DNA of 64,000 nt from Halomonas citrativorans (GCF_900163645.1 NZ_FUKM01000057.1:372001-436000), one strand, 5' to 3'; numbered from the stretch's first letter, positions 24,933-34,232 are shown. The notes: generated by a model not told the origin, from the letters alone. Program-made: numbers and translations.

Positions 24933-25823
24933 TTGCTGGATTACAAATTATTGGCGGCGCTGGCCGCCGTAATAGAGCAGGGTGGTTTTGAGCGAGGCGC
25001 GCAGGTGCTGGGGTTATCGCAGTCGGCTATTTCCCAGCGGATCAAACTGCTTGAAGCTCGTATTGGTCAGCCCGTGCTGGTTCGCGCCACGCCGCCTGCG
25101 CCAACGGAGATAGGACGCCAACTGCTTAACCATGTGCAGCAGGTACGCTTACTTGAACGCGACTTAAAGGGCCTGGTGCCGATATTAAGCGAGGCTACGC
25201 CGGAACGCCTGCGCTTGGCGATTAATGCCGATAGCCTGGCGACGTGGTGGGCATCAGCGGTGGGGGATTTTTGTGCTAACCAAAACGTGCTGCTGGAACT
25301 GGTGGTGGAGGACCAAGAGGTAGGACTAAAGCGCATGCGTGCTGGTGAAGTAGCGGGGTGTGTCTGTGCCGCCGAACGCCCGGTTGCGGGTGCCAATAGC
25401 GTAGCGTTAGGTGCCATGCCTTATCTTGCCGTGGCAAGCCCGGCCTTTGTCCACCGCTACTTGGCAGAAGGCATCAATGCCCAGGCGTTGGCCCGCGCAC
25501 CGGCAATCGTGTTTGGAACCGATGATCAGCTACAGCATCGATTTTTGACGGAACTTGGCGTAACGGGAGGGTTTGATTATCACCTGTGCCCCTCTTCAGA
25601 GGGCTTTGTACGGCTAATGGAGAGCGGGCTCGGCTGGGGGATGGTGCCAGAGCTTCAGATACGTGATGAATTGACCAAAGGTACACTGGTGGAACTGATG
25701 CCGGGGCGCGCCATTAAGGTTCCCCTTTATTGGCACTATTGGCGCAGTGGAGGTCGCCTGCTAACCGGGTTAACGCACCACCTTTACCGTGAAGCAAAAG
25801 AGGCGCTGGTGCCGATTTTATAA
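24933..25823 (+). CDS. ArgP/LysG-type LysR regulator
   Basis: A 296-residue LysR-family regulator of the ArgP branch. It begins LDYKLLAALAAVIEQGGFERGAQVLGLSQSAISQRIK, a helix-turn-helix typical of ArgP, and keeps a full effector domain. The start appears to be TTG with AGGAAA upstream. It is divergent from the LysE-type exporter gene and separated by 118 bp with three 12-bp repeats, so it very likely activates export when arginine or lysine accumulates. Effector choice is inference. Confidence 0.88.
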   Translation: MLDYKLLAALAAVIEQGGFERGAQVLGLSQSAISQRIKLLEARIGQPVLVRATPPAPTEIGRQLLNHVQQVRLLERDLKGLVPILSEATPERLRLAINADSLATWWASAVGDFCANQNVLLELVVEDQEVGLKRMRAGEVAGCVCAAERPVAGANSVALGAMPYLAVASPAFVHRYLAEGINAQALARAPAIVFGTDDQLQHRFLTELGVTGGFDYHLCPSSEGFVRLMESGLGWGMVPELQIRDELTKGTLVELMPGRAIKVPLYWHYWRSGGRLLTGLTHHLYREAKEALVPIL

Positions 25824-25894
25824 TCACTAGCGCTGTCAAACGACTGTCATCATTTTTGGTTAGGATAGTTTCCTTTGATGACGGTGCTAACCCT

Positions 25895-26986
25895 ATGCCC
25901 ATTCCTGCGCTTGCTATTGAAGGTTTGCATAAATCGTTTGGTGATAAAAAAGCGCTGGATGGTATCGACCTTCACCTATCGAGCGGCAAAGTGCTGGCCC
26001 TACTAGGTCCCTCCGGCTGTGGTAAAACGACATTACTGCGCTGTATCGCTGGGCTAACCGGCATCGATAGCGGGCATATTTCCCTGAATGGGCAGCTTGT
26101 GGCTCAGCCTCAGCGTCATTTGAGCCCCAACGATCGAAAGCTCGGCATGGTCTTTCAGGATTATGCGCTCTGGCCGCATATGAGCGTGGCGCAAAACGTC
26201 GCGTTTCCTCTGGAAATGCAAGGTGTTAACCCCAAAACGCGCAAAGAGCAGGTGGCCTGGGCGCTGTCGCTGATTGGCCTTGGCGACTATGCCGACCGCC
26301 AGCCGGGGTCGCTCTCCGGTGGGCAGCAGCAGCGCGTTGCTCTGGCACGCGCCATCGTGGCCAAGCCCAAGCTTTTGCTAATGGATGAGCCGCTCTCCAA
26401 TCTGGATAAAGGGCTTCGCGACAATCTGGCGTTGGAAATCCGAGCCCTGATTGAAGAACTCGCCCTGACGGCCGTTTTCGTCACCCACGATCAGCACGAA
26501 GCCTTTGCCCTGGCCGATGAGGTGGCAGTGTTGCAAGAGGGGCGTTTGCAACAGGTAGCCTCCCCGGAAGCGCTTTATCAAGCGCCCGCTACCCCCTCGA
26601 TTGCCGCGTTTATCGATGCCGGTGCGGTGCTTGATGGACACTTCGATGCAGATGGCTTTCATGTTGCTGGCCAAACGTTACGTGTCATGGCTCACCGTGA
26701 TTACACCGGCCTGGCACGCCTTCTGCTACCTCGCCGGGCACTTACACTGACGTCGCCAACTCAGGCTGACGTGATTGCCAAGGTAAAAGGTCGGCTGTTT
26801 CAGGGCGACCACACCGCACTAACGCTGTCGCTTAATCAACATACCCATATAAAACTGCGCGTACATGGCACGCTGGTGCCACCGGAATCCGTTGGCCTGA
26901 CGGTAGACGTCGCATCACTACGCGCCTGGCTACCCACTGGCGAGGCGCTTTCCTGTTCCCCTCTGCATGCTGCGGAGCTTTGCTAA
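25895..26986 (+). CDS. ABC importer ATPase of the FbpC/ThiQ/PotA group
   Basis: A 363-residue ATPase with Walker A GPSGCGKTT (38-46), signature SGGQQQRVALARA near 140, Walker B LLLMDEPLSNLD near 158, and a C-terminal TOBE-like domain from about residue 240. I place the start at the ATG at 25895, directly before the conserved LAIEGLHKSFG; the upstream TTG-started extension lacks support. It is the first gene of an ATPase, binding protein, fused permease operon, an order seen in iron, phosphonate and spermidine-like systems. Substrate is not certain. Confidence 0.88.
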   Translation: MPIPALAIEGLHKSFGDKKALDGIDLHLSSGKVLALLGPSGCGKTTLLRCIAGLTGIDSGHISLNGQLVAQPQRHLSPNDRKLGMVFQDYALWPHMSVAQNVAFPLEMQGVNPKTRKEQVAWALSLIGLGDYADRQPGSLSGGQQQRVALARAIVAKPKLLLMDEPLSNLDKGLRDNLALEIRALIEELALTAVFVTHDQHEAFALADEVAVLQEGRLQQVASPEALYQAPATPSIAAFIDAGAVLDGHFDADGFHVAGQTLRVMAHRDYTGLARLLLPRRALTLTSPTQADVIAKVKGRLFQGDHTALTLSLNQHTHIKLRVHGTLVPPESVGLTVDVASLRAWLPTGEALSCSPLHAAELC

Positions 26987-27015
26987 CACATTTATCCCAC
27001 TATAAGGAATGTCGC

Positions 27016-27999
27016 ATGCTTTCTCGATTGCTTTCCCGCTCTGCGCTGGTGTCGCTTACGGGCGCCGCAATTTTTAGTCTGGGTAGTCAAGCTCATGCTC
27101 AGGCGTTGACGATCTACTCGGCAGGGCCGAACTCGCTGATTGAACGTCTGGCGGCCGATTTTACCGAGCAAACCAATATCGATGTGAATGTGTTTCAAAG
27201 TACGACAGGCCAGGTAATGGCCCGGTTGGAAGCCGAGCGTGCCAATCCGTTGGCAGATGTCGTCATTTCTGCCTCTTGGGATAGCGCTACGTCGCTTTCG
27301 GAAGATGGTCTCTTGCACGCTTATCGATCTTCTAATGCGGCCACTGTGCCTGATTTCCTGCAGGCGGATGACTACGTCGCCCAAGGCGTTTCGGCGCTGT
27401 CGCTGGTCTGGAACCAAAATAGTGATACGCCGCCACCCAGCGACTGGTCTGATCTGACTGACCCGGCTTACGCCGACCAGGTAACTATGCCTGATCCCGC
27501 TCAGTCGGGAGCTGCTTTTGAGCTGGTGGCCGGCCTTTTGACGGCGACGGGAGAAGACGCAACGTGGTCGTTGCTGGAGGCACTGATGGACAACGGTATG
27601 GTGGTGCCCGGGCCTAATGCGCGCGCGCTTAACCCCGTATTGCAGGGCGCCAAGTCTGTTGTGTTTGGCGCCGTCGACTATATTGCGCTTACCCAACAGG
27701 AAAGCGGCGAGGCGATTGAAGTCATTTTCCCCGAAAGTGGTACGGTTATCGCGCCGCGCCCGATGATGATTCTTGAGTCCAGCGCTATGCAACATGAGGC
27801 CGAGCAGTTCATCGATTTTGTGCTCTCTGATCAAGGCCAGCAGCGGGTTGCTGAAAGCTACCTGATGCCAGCACGTAACGATATCGAAGCACAGCGCCCG
27901 ACGCTGAATGAGCTGACGCTGATTGATATCGATAGCGAAGCAATGAACGAGCAGCGTGACGTCATTCTGGAACGCTTTCGTGGGCTGACGGGCGGGTGA
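27016..27999 (+). CDS. ABC transporter periplasmic binding protein, FbpA-like fold
   Basis: A 327-residue binding protein with a signal peptide of about 30 residues ending in AHAQA. It belongs to the extracellular solute-binding group that includes Fe(III) and aminoethylphosphonate receptors. Iron receptors of the FbpA type coordinate ferric ion through a Tyr-Tyr pair late in the chain; the matching region here reads GAVDYIALTQQ, so the second Tyr is missing. That argues against a classic ferric receptor and leaves phosphonate, polyamine or other anions open. AAGGA precedes the ATG at 27016. Confidence 0.82.
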   Translation: MLSRLLSRSALVSLTGAAIFSLGSQAHAQALTIYSAGPNSLIERLAADFTEQTNIDVNVFQSTTGQVMARLEAERANPLADVVISASWDSATSLSEDGLLHAYRSSNAATVPDFLQADDYVAQGVSALSLVWNQNSDTPPPSDWSDLTDPAYADQVTMPDPAQSGAAFELVAGLLTATGEDATWSLLEALMDNGMVVPGPNARALNPVLQGAKSVVFGAVDYIALTQQESGEAIEVIFPESGTVIAPRPMMILESSAMQHEAEQFIDFVLSDQGQQRVAESYLMPARNDIEAQRPTLNELTLIDIDSEAMNEQRDVILERFRGLTGG

Positions 28000-29696
28000 T
28001 GAAGTCGATCAAAGCCCTCAACCTGCCCCGTTTGGACGGGGCAGGCATCGTGCTGTTGCTCACGGTGCTGATACTGCTTTTATTGGTGGGCTTGCCGCTA
28101 CTGTATATCGTTTTGCAGGCCATTTTTCCGCTATGGTCGCGCGGTGATCTCTCTGGTGCTTTTACACTGTTCGTGCCAACGCTTGTCGACCCTGCACTGC
28201 TTAAACTGCTGGGCAATACGCTGCGGCTGGGCCTTGCCGTGGTCTTGGCCTGTGCCGTGCTGGCCATACCGCTTGGCGCGCTGCGGGCGCTTACCCGTGT
28301 GCCGGGCGGCGCTATTTGGGATCTGATTTTTCTGATTCCGTTTATGATTCCACCGTATATCGCAGCGCTCTCCTGGATGTTGACGCTTCAGCCGCGTGGC
28401 TATGCGCAGCAGTTAATGGGTATCGAAGCGAGCCATTTTCTATTCTCTTTCTACGGCATTGTGTTCGTGATGGTTCTGAACGTCTTTCCCGTGGTCTATT
28501 TTGCCGTTTCGCGCACTATGATGAGTGTGGGTGGGCGCTACGCGTCGGCCGCCCGCGTTTGTGGGGCAGGCAAGTGGCAGGCGCTTTGGCGCGTCACGCT
28601 GCCACTCTCGACGCCCGGTATTGCGGCCAGCCTACTGCTGGTTTTTGCACTCACGATTGAGGAGTTCGGCACGCCAGCCACGCTGGGCGCTCAGGCGGGC
28701 TATCACGTTTTGGTGACCGGGATTCATCAGCGCTTTTCCGACTGGCCAATCGATATCCCCGGCGCTGCCGTGCTGTCACTGTTGCTTGTGATGCTGGCGA
28801 TGGCCGCCTTCTACGTCCAGCACTGGCTGGTAACGCGGCGTTCGTTTATCAGCCAGACCGGCAAGCCAGCGACGGGGGAGCGCGCCGAGCTTGGAAAATG
28901 GAAATGGCCGACCTTAGTGCTTTTTTCAGCCGTGGCGTTTATCTCGGTTGCCGTCCCCCTGCTGGCCGTATTGGCGACAGCGCTGACGGGAACGCTGTCG
29001 GGCGGGCTTACGCTGGATAACCTGTCGCTACGCCACTTCGAGGCGCTGTTTGCCAATCGTGGCGGTGCCATGCAGGCATTGGGAACGAGCTTGAGCCTGG
29101 CCGTTGGTGCCGCTTTGCTCACAGGTGTATTGGGAGCCCTGGTTGGCTATATGGTGGTGCGCGCTCAAGTACGTGGCAAAGGGATGCTCGATTTACTGTC
29201 GTTGCTGCCCAACACCCTGCCTGGGGTCGTTGTCGCAGTAGGTTTGATTCTGGCGTGGAACCAGAGCCATTGGCCCATTCAGGTGTACAACACCGGGGCG
29301 ATGCTGCTGCTGGCGTATGCGTGCCTGCTGCTTCCTTACCCTGTGCGCTATGCCAGTGCGGCTTTCCGGCAGATGGGGGAGAGCCTGGAAGCAGCTGCCA
29401 GAGTGTGTGGTGCCGGGTTTGTCACGACATTTCGGCGTATCTTGCTGCCGGCGCTGGCGCCGAGTCTTCTGGTATCCATGCTGCTGGTGTTTGCCATCGC
29501 TTCCAGAGAGCTGGTGGCATCACTGATGGTGGCGCCGGCAGGCATGAGCACCGTATCGACATTCGTATTTGGACAATTCGAGCAGGGCTCACCGGGAGTG
29601 GGAATGGCGATGAGCGCCGTGGCGATTTTTACCACCACGGCGCTATTGGTCGGGCTAACGGCCTTCAGCCGCAAACGGTTGCCCATCGCCAGCTAG
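27999..29696 (+). CDS. Fused two-domain ABC permease (FbpB/ThiP type)
   Basis: A 565-residue permease with about twelve hydrophobic segments in two halves, each ending with an EAA-like loop (ASAARVCGAGKWQALWRVTLP near residue 180 and EAAARVCGAGFVTTFRRILLP near 465). This is the FbpB/ThiP arrangement in which one chain supplies both transmembrane domains. Its ATG overlaps the binding-protein stop (TGATG). It forms the membrane part of the importer encoded with the two preceding genes. The next gene is convergent and only 8 bp away. Confidence 0.9.
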   Translation: MKSIKALNLPRLDGAGIVLLLTVLILLLLVGLPLLYIVLQAIFPLWSRGDLSGAFTLFVPTLVDPALLKLLGNTLRLGLAVVLACAVLAIPLGALRALTRVPGGAIWDLIFLIPFMIPPYIAALSWMLTLQPRGYAQQLMGIEASHFLFSFYGIVFVMVLNVFPVVYFAVSRTMMSVGGRYASAARVCGAGKWQALWRVTLPLSTPGIAASLLLVFALTIEEFGTPATLGAQAGYHVLVTGIHQRFSDWPIDIPGAAVLSLLLVMLAMAAFYVQHWLVTRRSFISQTGKPATGERAELGKWKWPTLVLFSAVAFISVAVPLLAVLATALTGTLSGGLTLDNLSLRHFEALFANRGGAMQALGTSLSLAVGAALLTGVLGALVGYMVVRAQVRGKGMLDLLSLLPNTLPGVVVAVGLILAWNQSHWPIQVYNTGAMLLLAYACLLLPYPVRYASAAFRQMGESLEAAARVCGAGFVTTFRRILLPALAPSLLVSMLLVFAIASRELVASLMVAPAGMSTVSTFVFGQFEQGSPGVGMAMSAVAIFTTTALLVGLTAFSRKRLPIAS

Positions 29697-29704
29697 ATAC
29701 GCCT

Positions 29705-30466
29705 TTAAAAAACGGCGCGCACAGCAAGGTACAGCACCGAAGGGGCAAGCAGTGCGCCTAGCCCGGTATAGAAAGTGGCCGTCATCGCGCCGTAAGGCAC
29801 CAGTTTCGGGTCGGTGGCAGCTAAACCCGCTGCTACGCCACTAGTGGTACCCATCAAGCCACCAAAGATCATCGCAGAGCGCGGGTTGTCCAGACCGATA
29901 TGGCGGGCTGCGATGGGGGTCAGCACCATAACCAGAATCGATTTGAAAAGGCCTGCTGCAATCGAAAGCGCAATAATGTCGGAAGAGGCGCCAATGGAGG
30001 CGCCGGCAATGGGGCCAACAATGTAGGTGACGGTACCGGCACCAATGGTGGTGAGCGAGACCGGGTCCCGATAGCCAAATGCGTAAGCCACGGCAACACC
30101 CGCTACGAAGGACACAATAACGCCCAAAAACAGTGCGATGATACCGCTGATTCCCGCTGCGCGAATTTCCTGAAAGCGCACCCCGTAAGCTGTGGCGATG
30201 ATGGCCAGGTCGCGCAGCATGCCGCCACCCATTAGCCCAAGCCCTGCAAACAGGCTGATATCGGCAAGCCCACGGCTACCACCGGTATGAATGCCGCCAA
30301 AGTAAGCGAGTGCCAGGCCCACCATAATCGCAATGGCTGAGCCGTGAACGCGGCCCTTGGTCAGCTTGTCGCTGACCAGATAAGAGATATACATCGCACC
30401 GCCTACCAGCGCAAAGGCGGCGATTAGATGCTGTTTTTCGAGCTGAGTGACGAACGATTCAATCAT
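29705..30466 (-). CDS. madM: Malonate transporter subunit MadM
   Basis: A 253-residue inner-membrane protein with about eight hydrophobic segments, matching MadM, the large subunit of the sodium-dependent malonate importer. Typical stretches are ISYLVSDKLTKGRVHGSAIAI near residue 28 and IFGGLMGTTSGVAAGLAATD near 205. It follows madL by 15 bp. Both lie downstream of the malonyl-CoA synthetase and decarboxylase genes, so the operon couples uptake with use. The assignment to malonate is well supported by context. Confidence 0.9.
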   Translation of the reverse strand: MIESFVTQLEKQHLIAAFALVGGAMYISYLVSDKLTKGRVHGSAIAIMVGLALAYFGGIHTGGSRGLADISLFAGLGLMGGGMLRDLAIIATAYGVRFQEIRAAGISGIIALFLGVIVSFVAGVAVAYAFGYRDPVSLTTIGAGTVTYIVGPIAGASIGASSDIIALSIAAGLFKSILVMVLTPIAARHIGLDNPRSAMIFGGLMGTTSGVAAGLAATDPKLVPYGAMTATFYTGLGALLAPSVLYLAVRAVF

Positions 30467-30481
30467 AACGATAGCCTCAGG

Positions 30482-30952
30482 TTAGCGGGCCGTGCGCGTG
30501 CGCGCAGACGCCGGAGAAGATGAAGAGGTTTTGACCCGAGACTTACTGGCCTTACTGGCGCTTGAAGCAGACGCAACCGCTGTCGTGGATGAGGATTTCG
30601 GATGACCGAGACGAGTGAGAAAGGGCACCAATGCAAAGCTTGCGGCAACGGCCACCAGGCTTGCCAGGAGCGCGATCATCCCACCATCGAAGGCAGCGGC
30701 AACATCTTGACTCGCCGCCATGGCCACCACAATGGGGATATACATGCCGTTCCAGAAGGTGATGCCGCTTTCGGTACCGCTGGGCATTTTTCCCTTGTCC
30801 ATCAGGTAGCCGCCCAGAAAAATCAGCATCAGCATGGCAATACCGACGCCGCCTACGTTGGAATTGACGCCAAGCAGCATACCCAGCACATCACCAGCCC
30901 ATAGACCAACCAACATACACCCTGCGAGCAGGGCAACTCCGTAAATCACCAT
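30482..30952 (-). CDS. madL: Malonate transporter subunit MadL with an unusual Ser/Ala tail
   Basis: A 156-residue membrane protein of the MadL family. The first 120 residues hold four hydrophobic segments with GVNSNVGGVGIAMLMLI and SGITFWNGMYIPIVVAMAAS as family marks. The last about 35 residues are a low-complexity Ser/Ala/Lys/Arg tail that extends past the normal end and is probably cytoplasmic and disordered. MadL and MadM together import malonate. It lies between matB and madM, 89 bp from matB. Confidence 0.88.
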   Translation of the reverse strand: MVIYGVALLAGCMLVGLWAGDVLGMLLGVNSNVGGVGIAMLMLIFLGGYLMDKGKMPSGTESGITFWNGMYIPIVVAMAASQDVAAAFDGGMIALLASLVAVAASFALVPFLTRLGHPKSSSTTAVASASSASKASKSRVKTSSSSPASARTRTAR

Positions 30953-31041
30953 GGCAATCTTCCTGTTTTATCGTTGTTGTATGAAGCTTTCTTTAACCGC
31001 AGTCAGGGCTTAGCCCTTCCCCTGCGGCGCGGGATCCAGCA

Positions 31042-32577
31042 TCAAGCGTTAGCGGCGGTGTGCTCCTTTTTAAAGGTGTCAGCGTAGGTGTTACGCAACT
31101 GATTCTTCTGCACTTTGCCCATAACGTTGCGAGGGAGCGCATCGGCAAAGAAAACCCGCTTGGGCTGTTTGTAGCGTGCTACCTGGTCCTTCAGCGCGGC
31201 CAGTACCAGTGCTTCGCTAATGGCGTCTGAAGCACTGGGGACCACCACGGCGACGACCCCTTCGCCAAGGTCGCTATGAGGCACACCAATAACGGCCGAC
31301 TCCATTACGCCGGGCAGGTCATCAATTAACTGCTCAATCTCTTTCGGGTAGACGTTGTAGCCGCCGGAGATCACCAGGTCCTTATCGCGGCCCACGATAT
31401 TCAGGTAGCCCTGGTCATCCATCAGGCCTAAATCGCCGGTAATGAAAAAGCCGTCATCACGAAACTCCGCCTTGGTCTTTTCGGGCATGCGCCAATAGCC
31501 CTGAAAAACGTTAGGCCCGCGTAGCTCGACCATGCCGGTTTCCCCTTGGGCAAGTGCGGCGCCACTTTCGCGGTCGGCAATCCGTACTTCTACGCCCGGC
31601 AAGGGCTTGCCCACGGTGCCTGGCCGACGCTTCCCATTGTAGGGGTTGGAGGTGTTCATGTTGGTTTCGGTCATGCCGTAACGCTCAAGAATGGCGTGGC
31701 CGGTACGTGCTGCAAACGCTTCATGGGTTTCCGCCAGCAGCGGCGCCGAGCCCGAAATAAACAGGCGCATATTGGCAACGATATCGCGGTTTAAACGCGG
31801 CGAAGCGAGCAGGCGGGTATAGAAAGTGGGTACGCCCATTAGCACGCTGGCATGGGGCATCAGATCAAGCAGCTCATCCACGTCCAGCTTGGGTAGGAAC
31901 GTCATTGACGCGCCGTTGATTAGCGTAATGTTGCACGCTACAAAAAGCCCATGGGTATGGAAAATCGGTAGGGCATGGATCAGATGATCGTGTTCGGAAT
32001 AGTGCCACGCCTCGCTCAACGCCTGGCTGTTGGAGGCCAGGTTCTGGTGGCTTAGCATGGCGCCCTTGGAGCGCCCGGTGGTCCCCGAGGTGTACAGGAT
32101 GGCCGCCAGGTCGTCGGCCGATACCTCGCACACCTGCTCGGTTTCGGAGGCCTTGTCGACCTTCTCCATCAGGCTGCCGTCGGCGTTGGTGCCCAGGCTT
32201 TCTACATGGGCAACGCCGCTGGCGATAGCGCGGGCATGTTGCAGCACCTCTGGGCGGCAAACATAAACGTGTGGCTCGGCATCTTCCAGAAAGTAGGCGA
32301 TTTCGCTGTCGGTATAGGCGGTATTCAGTGGCAAATACACCGCGCCAACCTGAAGGCAGGCAAGATACAGCATCACGATCTCAGGGCTTTTGTCGACCTG
32401 TACGGCCACTCGGTCGCCCGGTGAAACGCCCAGTTCAAGCAGGGTGCTGGCCATTTTTCGACTGGTAGCGAGAACATCGCTGTACCGGTAGCGCTTGCCG
32501 TTGAGCGTATCCATCAGCACCTTATTGGGCTGACGTTCAAAATGCGGATAGAACTTGAGATAAAGATTGTGGTTCAT
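31042..32577 (-). CDS. matB: Malonyl-CoA synthetase (MatB)
   Basis: A 511-residue adenylate-forming enzyme that activates malonate to malonyl-CoA. The phosphate-binding motif is ILYTSGTTGRSKGAM near residue 160; the ERYGMTETNMNTSNPYNGKRRPG region near 300 and ITGDLGLMDDQGYL near 390 are typical of malonyl-CoA synthetases. I choose the ATG at 32577 because AAGGA lies 7 bases upstream. It follows the decarboxylase gene by 35 bp, so the pair makes acetyl-CoA from malonate in two steps. Confidence 0.93.
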   Translation of the reverse strand: MNHNLYLKFYPHFERQPNKVLMDTLNGKRYRYSDVLATSRKMASTLLELGVSPGDRVAVQVDKSPEIVMLYLACLQVGAVYLPLNTAYTDSEIAYFLEDAEPHVYVCRPEVLQHARAIASGVAHVESLGTNADGSLMEKVDKASETEQVCEVSADDLAAILYTSGTTGRSKGAMLSHQNLASNSQALSEAWHYSEHDHLIHALPIFHTHGLFVACNITLINGASMTFLPKLDVDELLDLMPHASVLMGVPTFYTRLLASPRLNRDIVANMRLFISGSAPLLAETHEAFAARTGHAILERYGMTETNMNTSNPYNGKRRPGTVGKPLPGVEVRIADRESGAALAQGETGMVELRGPNVFQGYWRMPEKTKAEFRDDGFFITGDLGLMDDQGYLNIVGRDKDLVISGGYNVYPKEIEQLIDDLPGVMESAVIGVPHSDLGEGVVAVVVPSASDAISEALVLAALKDQVARYKQPKRVFFADALPRNVMGKVQKNQLRNTYADTFKKEHTAANA

Positions 32578-32612
32578 GAAAGGGTCCTTTTTATTATCCA
32601 AAGCGCTCGCCG

Positions 32613-33968
32613 TTAGGCGCTCGCTTCACTGTTGAAATACTGGCCTGCCTGATTGGCTAAACGGCGAATGTCATTGGCACATACCACGCTATGGTTGCGG
32701 GTATAGGCTTCGTGGTTTTGCTCAATACGCTCCAACTGATAGAGGTAGTTAACCATCAGACCGTGGGCCTGTTGCAGCCCTTTGGATGAGGTGTCACCCA
32801 GCCAATTCAGCCGATGAAGGCTGGCGCCATTGCCTAAATGAAAACGCGCGACCGGATTGAGCGGTTGGCCACTCCGGTGCTTGGCCTCGGTTAAGTAATA
32901 GGCGGCCAGGCGCATGAACTCTTTATGCGCGGCGGCGGGCAGCTCGGTTGCTTCATGGTCCTGTAAAAAGGTGCTTAGCGTCTCTGACAGTACCAGTGAC
33001 TGCGAGGCACGCTGCTCGGCGAGCCAGTCGGCGAAACCGGGTACCGGCGAAAGCGTGACAAAGTTCTTCAACTGCGGCAGCTCGCGGCTAAGCTCCTGTA
33101 CGACTTGCTTGATCAAAAAGTTGCCGAACGACACCCCTTTAAGTCCTGCCTGACAGTTGCTGATGCTGTAGAACACCGCAGTGTCGGCTACCTCCAGCGG
33201 CACTTCTTCGCCATGTTCCAAAATACGCTGAACGTTGTCGGGGATACCTTTACAAAGCGCCACTTCCACAAAAATAAGCGGCTCGTCGCCGGTGGCCGGG
33301 TGGAAAAAGGCGTAACAGCGACGGTCATCTGGATCAAGGCGGCGGCGTAGGTCGCGCCAGTCGCTGATGGCATGCACCGCCTCGTATTGAATGAGCTTTT
33401 CCAACACGGCGGCGGGCGTATTCCAGTCGATGCTTTCCAGCACCAGAAACCCCCGGTTAAACCAGGAATTAAACAGATGCGAGAAGTCGCTGTTGAGCGC
33501 GGCAAGCTCTGGGGTATGACGCAATTGCTTGAGCAGGTCGGCACGCATCTTGACCAGCTCGAAGGTGCCGCCTGGGCAAAGGTTCAAACGGCGCAATAAA
33601 TCCTGACGACGCGGTTCACAAGCGTTAAACAGTTGTTCCAGCGCGGCGTTATCCTCCGACGCACAGTACGCTTTATAGGCGCTATGGATGGCGCTAGGCT
33701 CAGCGGCATAGTCGCTGGCCAGTAGCGAAAAGAACGCCAGTCTCTCTTCAGGCGCCAACTGCTGATAATGAGTGAGCGCACGCTGGGCGGTCATTATCTG
33801 GGAGGCTTCACCGCCACGCTCCATCAGCGTTGCACAGGCTGATGAGAGAGCTTGCAAGTGCGCACCACTGCTTTGTGCGGTGTTAGACGCGTTACCCAAG
33901 AGACGTGTACGCGTACTGATATTGGAGAGTAGCCCTTGAAGAAACGTCATGTTCACATTCATGCACAT
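32613..33968 (-). CDS. matA: Malonyl-CoA decarboxylase (MatA)
   Basis: A 451-residue malonyl-CoA decarboxylase. The catalytic domain shows FVTLSPVPGFADWL near residue 300 (catalytic Ser) and RFHLGNGASLHRLNW near 380 (catalytic His), with a helical N-terminal domain of about 130 residues that mediates oligomer formation in the family. It turns malonyl-CoA to acetyl-CoA and CO2. It is the first gene of the leftward matA-matB-madL-madM operon. AGAGG lies close to the ATG; alternative ATGs follow at short distance in frame. Confidence 0.92.
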   Translation of the reverse strand: MCMNVNMTFLQGLLSNISTRTRLLGNASNTAQSSGAHLQALSSACATLMERGGEASQIMTAQRALTHYQQLAPEERLAFFSLLASDYAAEPSAIHSAYKAYCASEDNAALEQLFNACEPRRQDLLRRLNLCPGGTFELVKMRADLLKQLRHTPELAALNSDFSHLFNSWFNRGFLVLESIDWNTPAAVLEKLIQYEAVHAISDWRDLRRRLDPDDRRCYAFFHPATGDEPLIFVEVALCKGIPDNVQRILEHGEEVPLEVADTAVFYSISNCQAGLKGVSFGNFLIKQVVQELSRELPQLKNFVTLSPVPGFADWLAEQRASQSLVLSETLSTFLQDHEATELPAAAHKEFMRLAAYYLTEAKHRSGQPLNPVARFHLGNGASLHRLNWLGDTSSKGLQQAHGLMVNYLYQLERIEQNHEAYTRNHSVVCANDIRRLANQAGQYFNSEASA

Positions 33969-34034
33969 CGACCTCTGGATGGGCGGTCCCTTGGCAGGGC
34001 ACGCTTGACGGCGTAGAGAAATTTATTAGGCGCC

Positions 34035-34050
34035 TTGTTATATATAACAA
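34035..34050. promoter_or_regulatory. Perfect 16-bp palindrome, candidate operator of the malonate operon
   Basis: TTGTTATA followed by TATAACAA is a perfect palindrome, 67 bp upstream of the matA start and overlapping the proposed -10 element and transcription start. Such placement fits a repressor site, for example of a GntR-type malonate regulator. The binding protein is not identified in the window. Confidence 0.5.
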
Positions 34051-34175
34051 ATAGAGGTTTAAAATATTTAGGTCAAGCATGGCAGGGGTAGACATAAGGT
34101 GAAGGCTTGGAGAAAAGCGCGTGAGAATAGCGGGTTAGCCAGCAAAAAAGGACAGGCAGAGAAGCCTAATAAAGG

Positions 34176-34232
34176 GCTGCTGTACGAGTGAATACTGGTG
34201 AAGGAGAAGCGTTGTATCACCCGTGCAGCAGC
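34176..34232. other. Imperfect long hairpin upstream of the malonate operon
   Basis: GCTGCTGTACG (34176-34186) pairs with CGTGCAGCAGC (34222-34232) with one G-T pair, and GGTGA/TCACC extends the stem from within with a 10-base bulge. It could be the 3' end of the ydfG transcript or an unknown structured element; no T-run follows on either strand. Confidence 0.3.

Noticed and set aside
26992..27834. Long open frame opposite the ABC binding-protein gene
   Set aside because: It is a shadow of the coding strand, with Arg/His-rich composition, no ribosome-binding site and no recognisable domain.
25895..29696. Calling the ABC system a ferric iron importer
   Set aside because: The receptor lacks the second Tyr of the iron site, and no iron-regulatory box was seen upstream.
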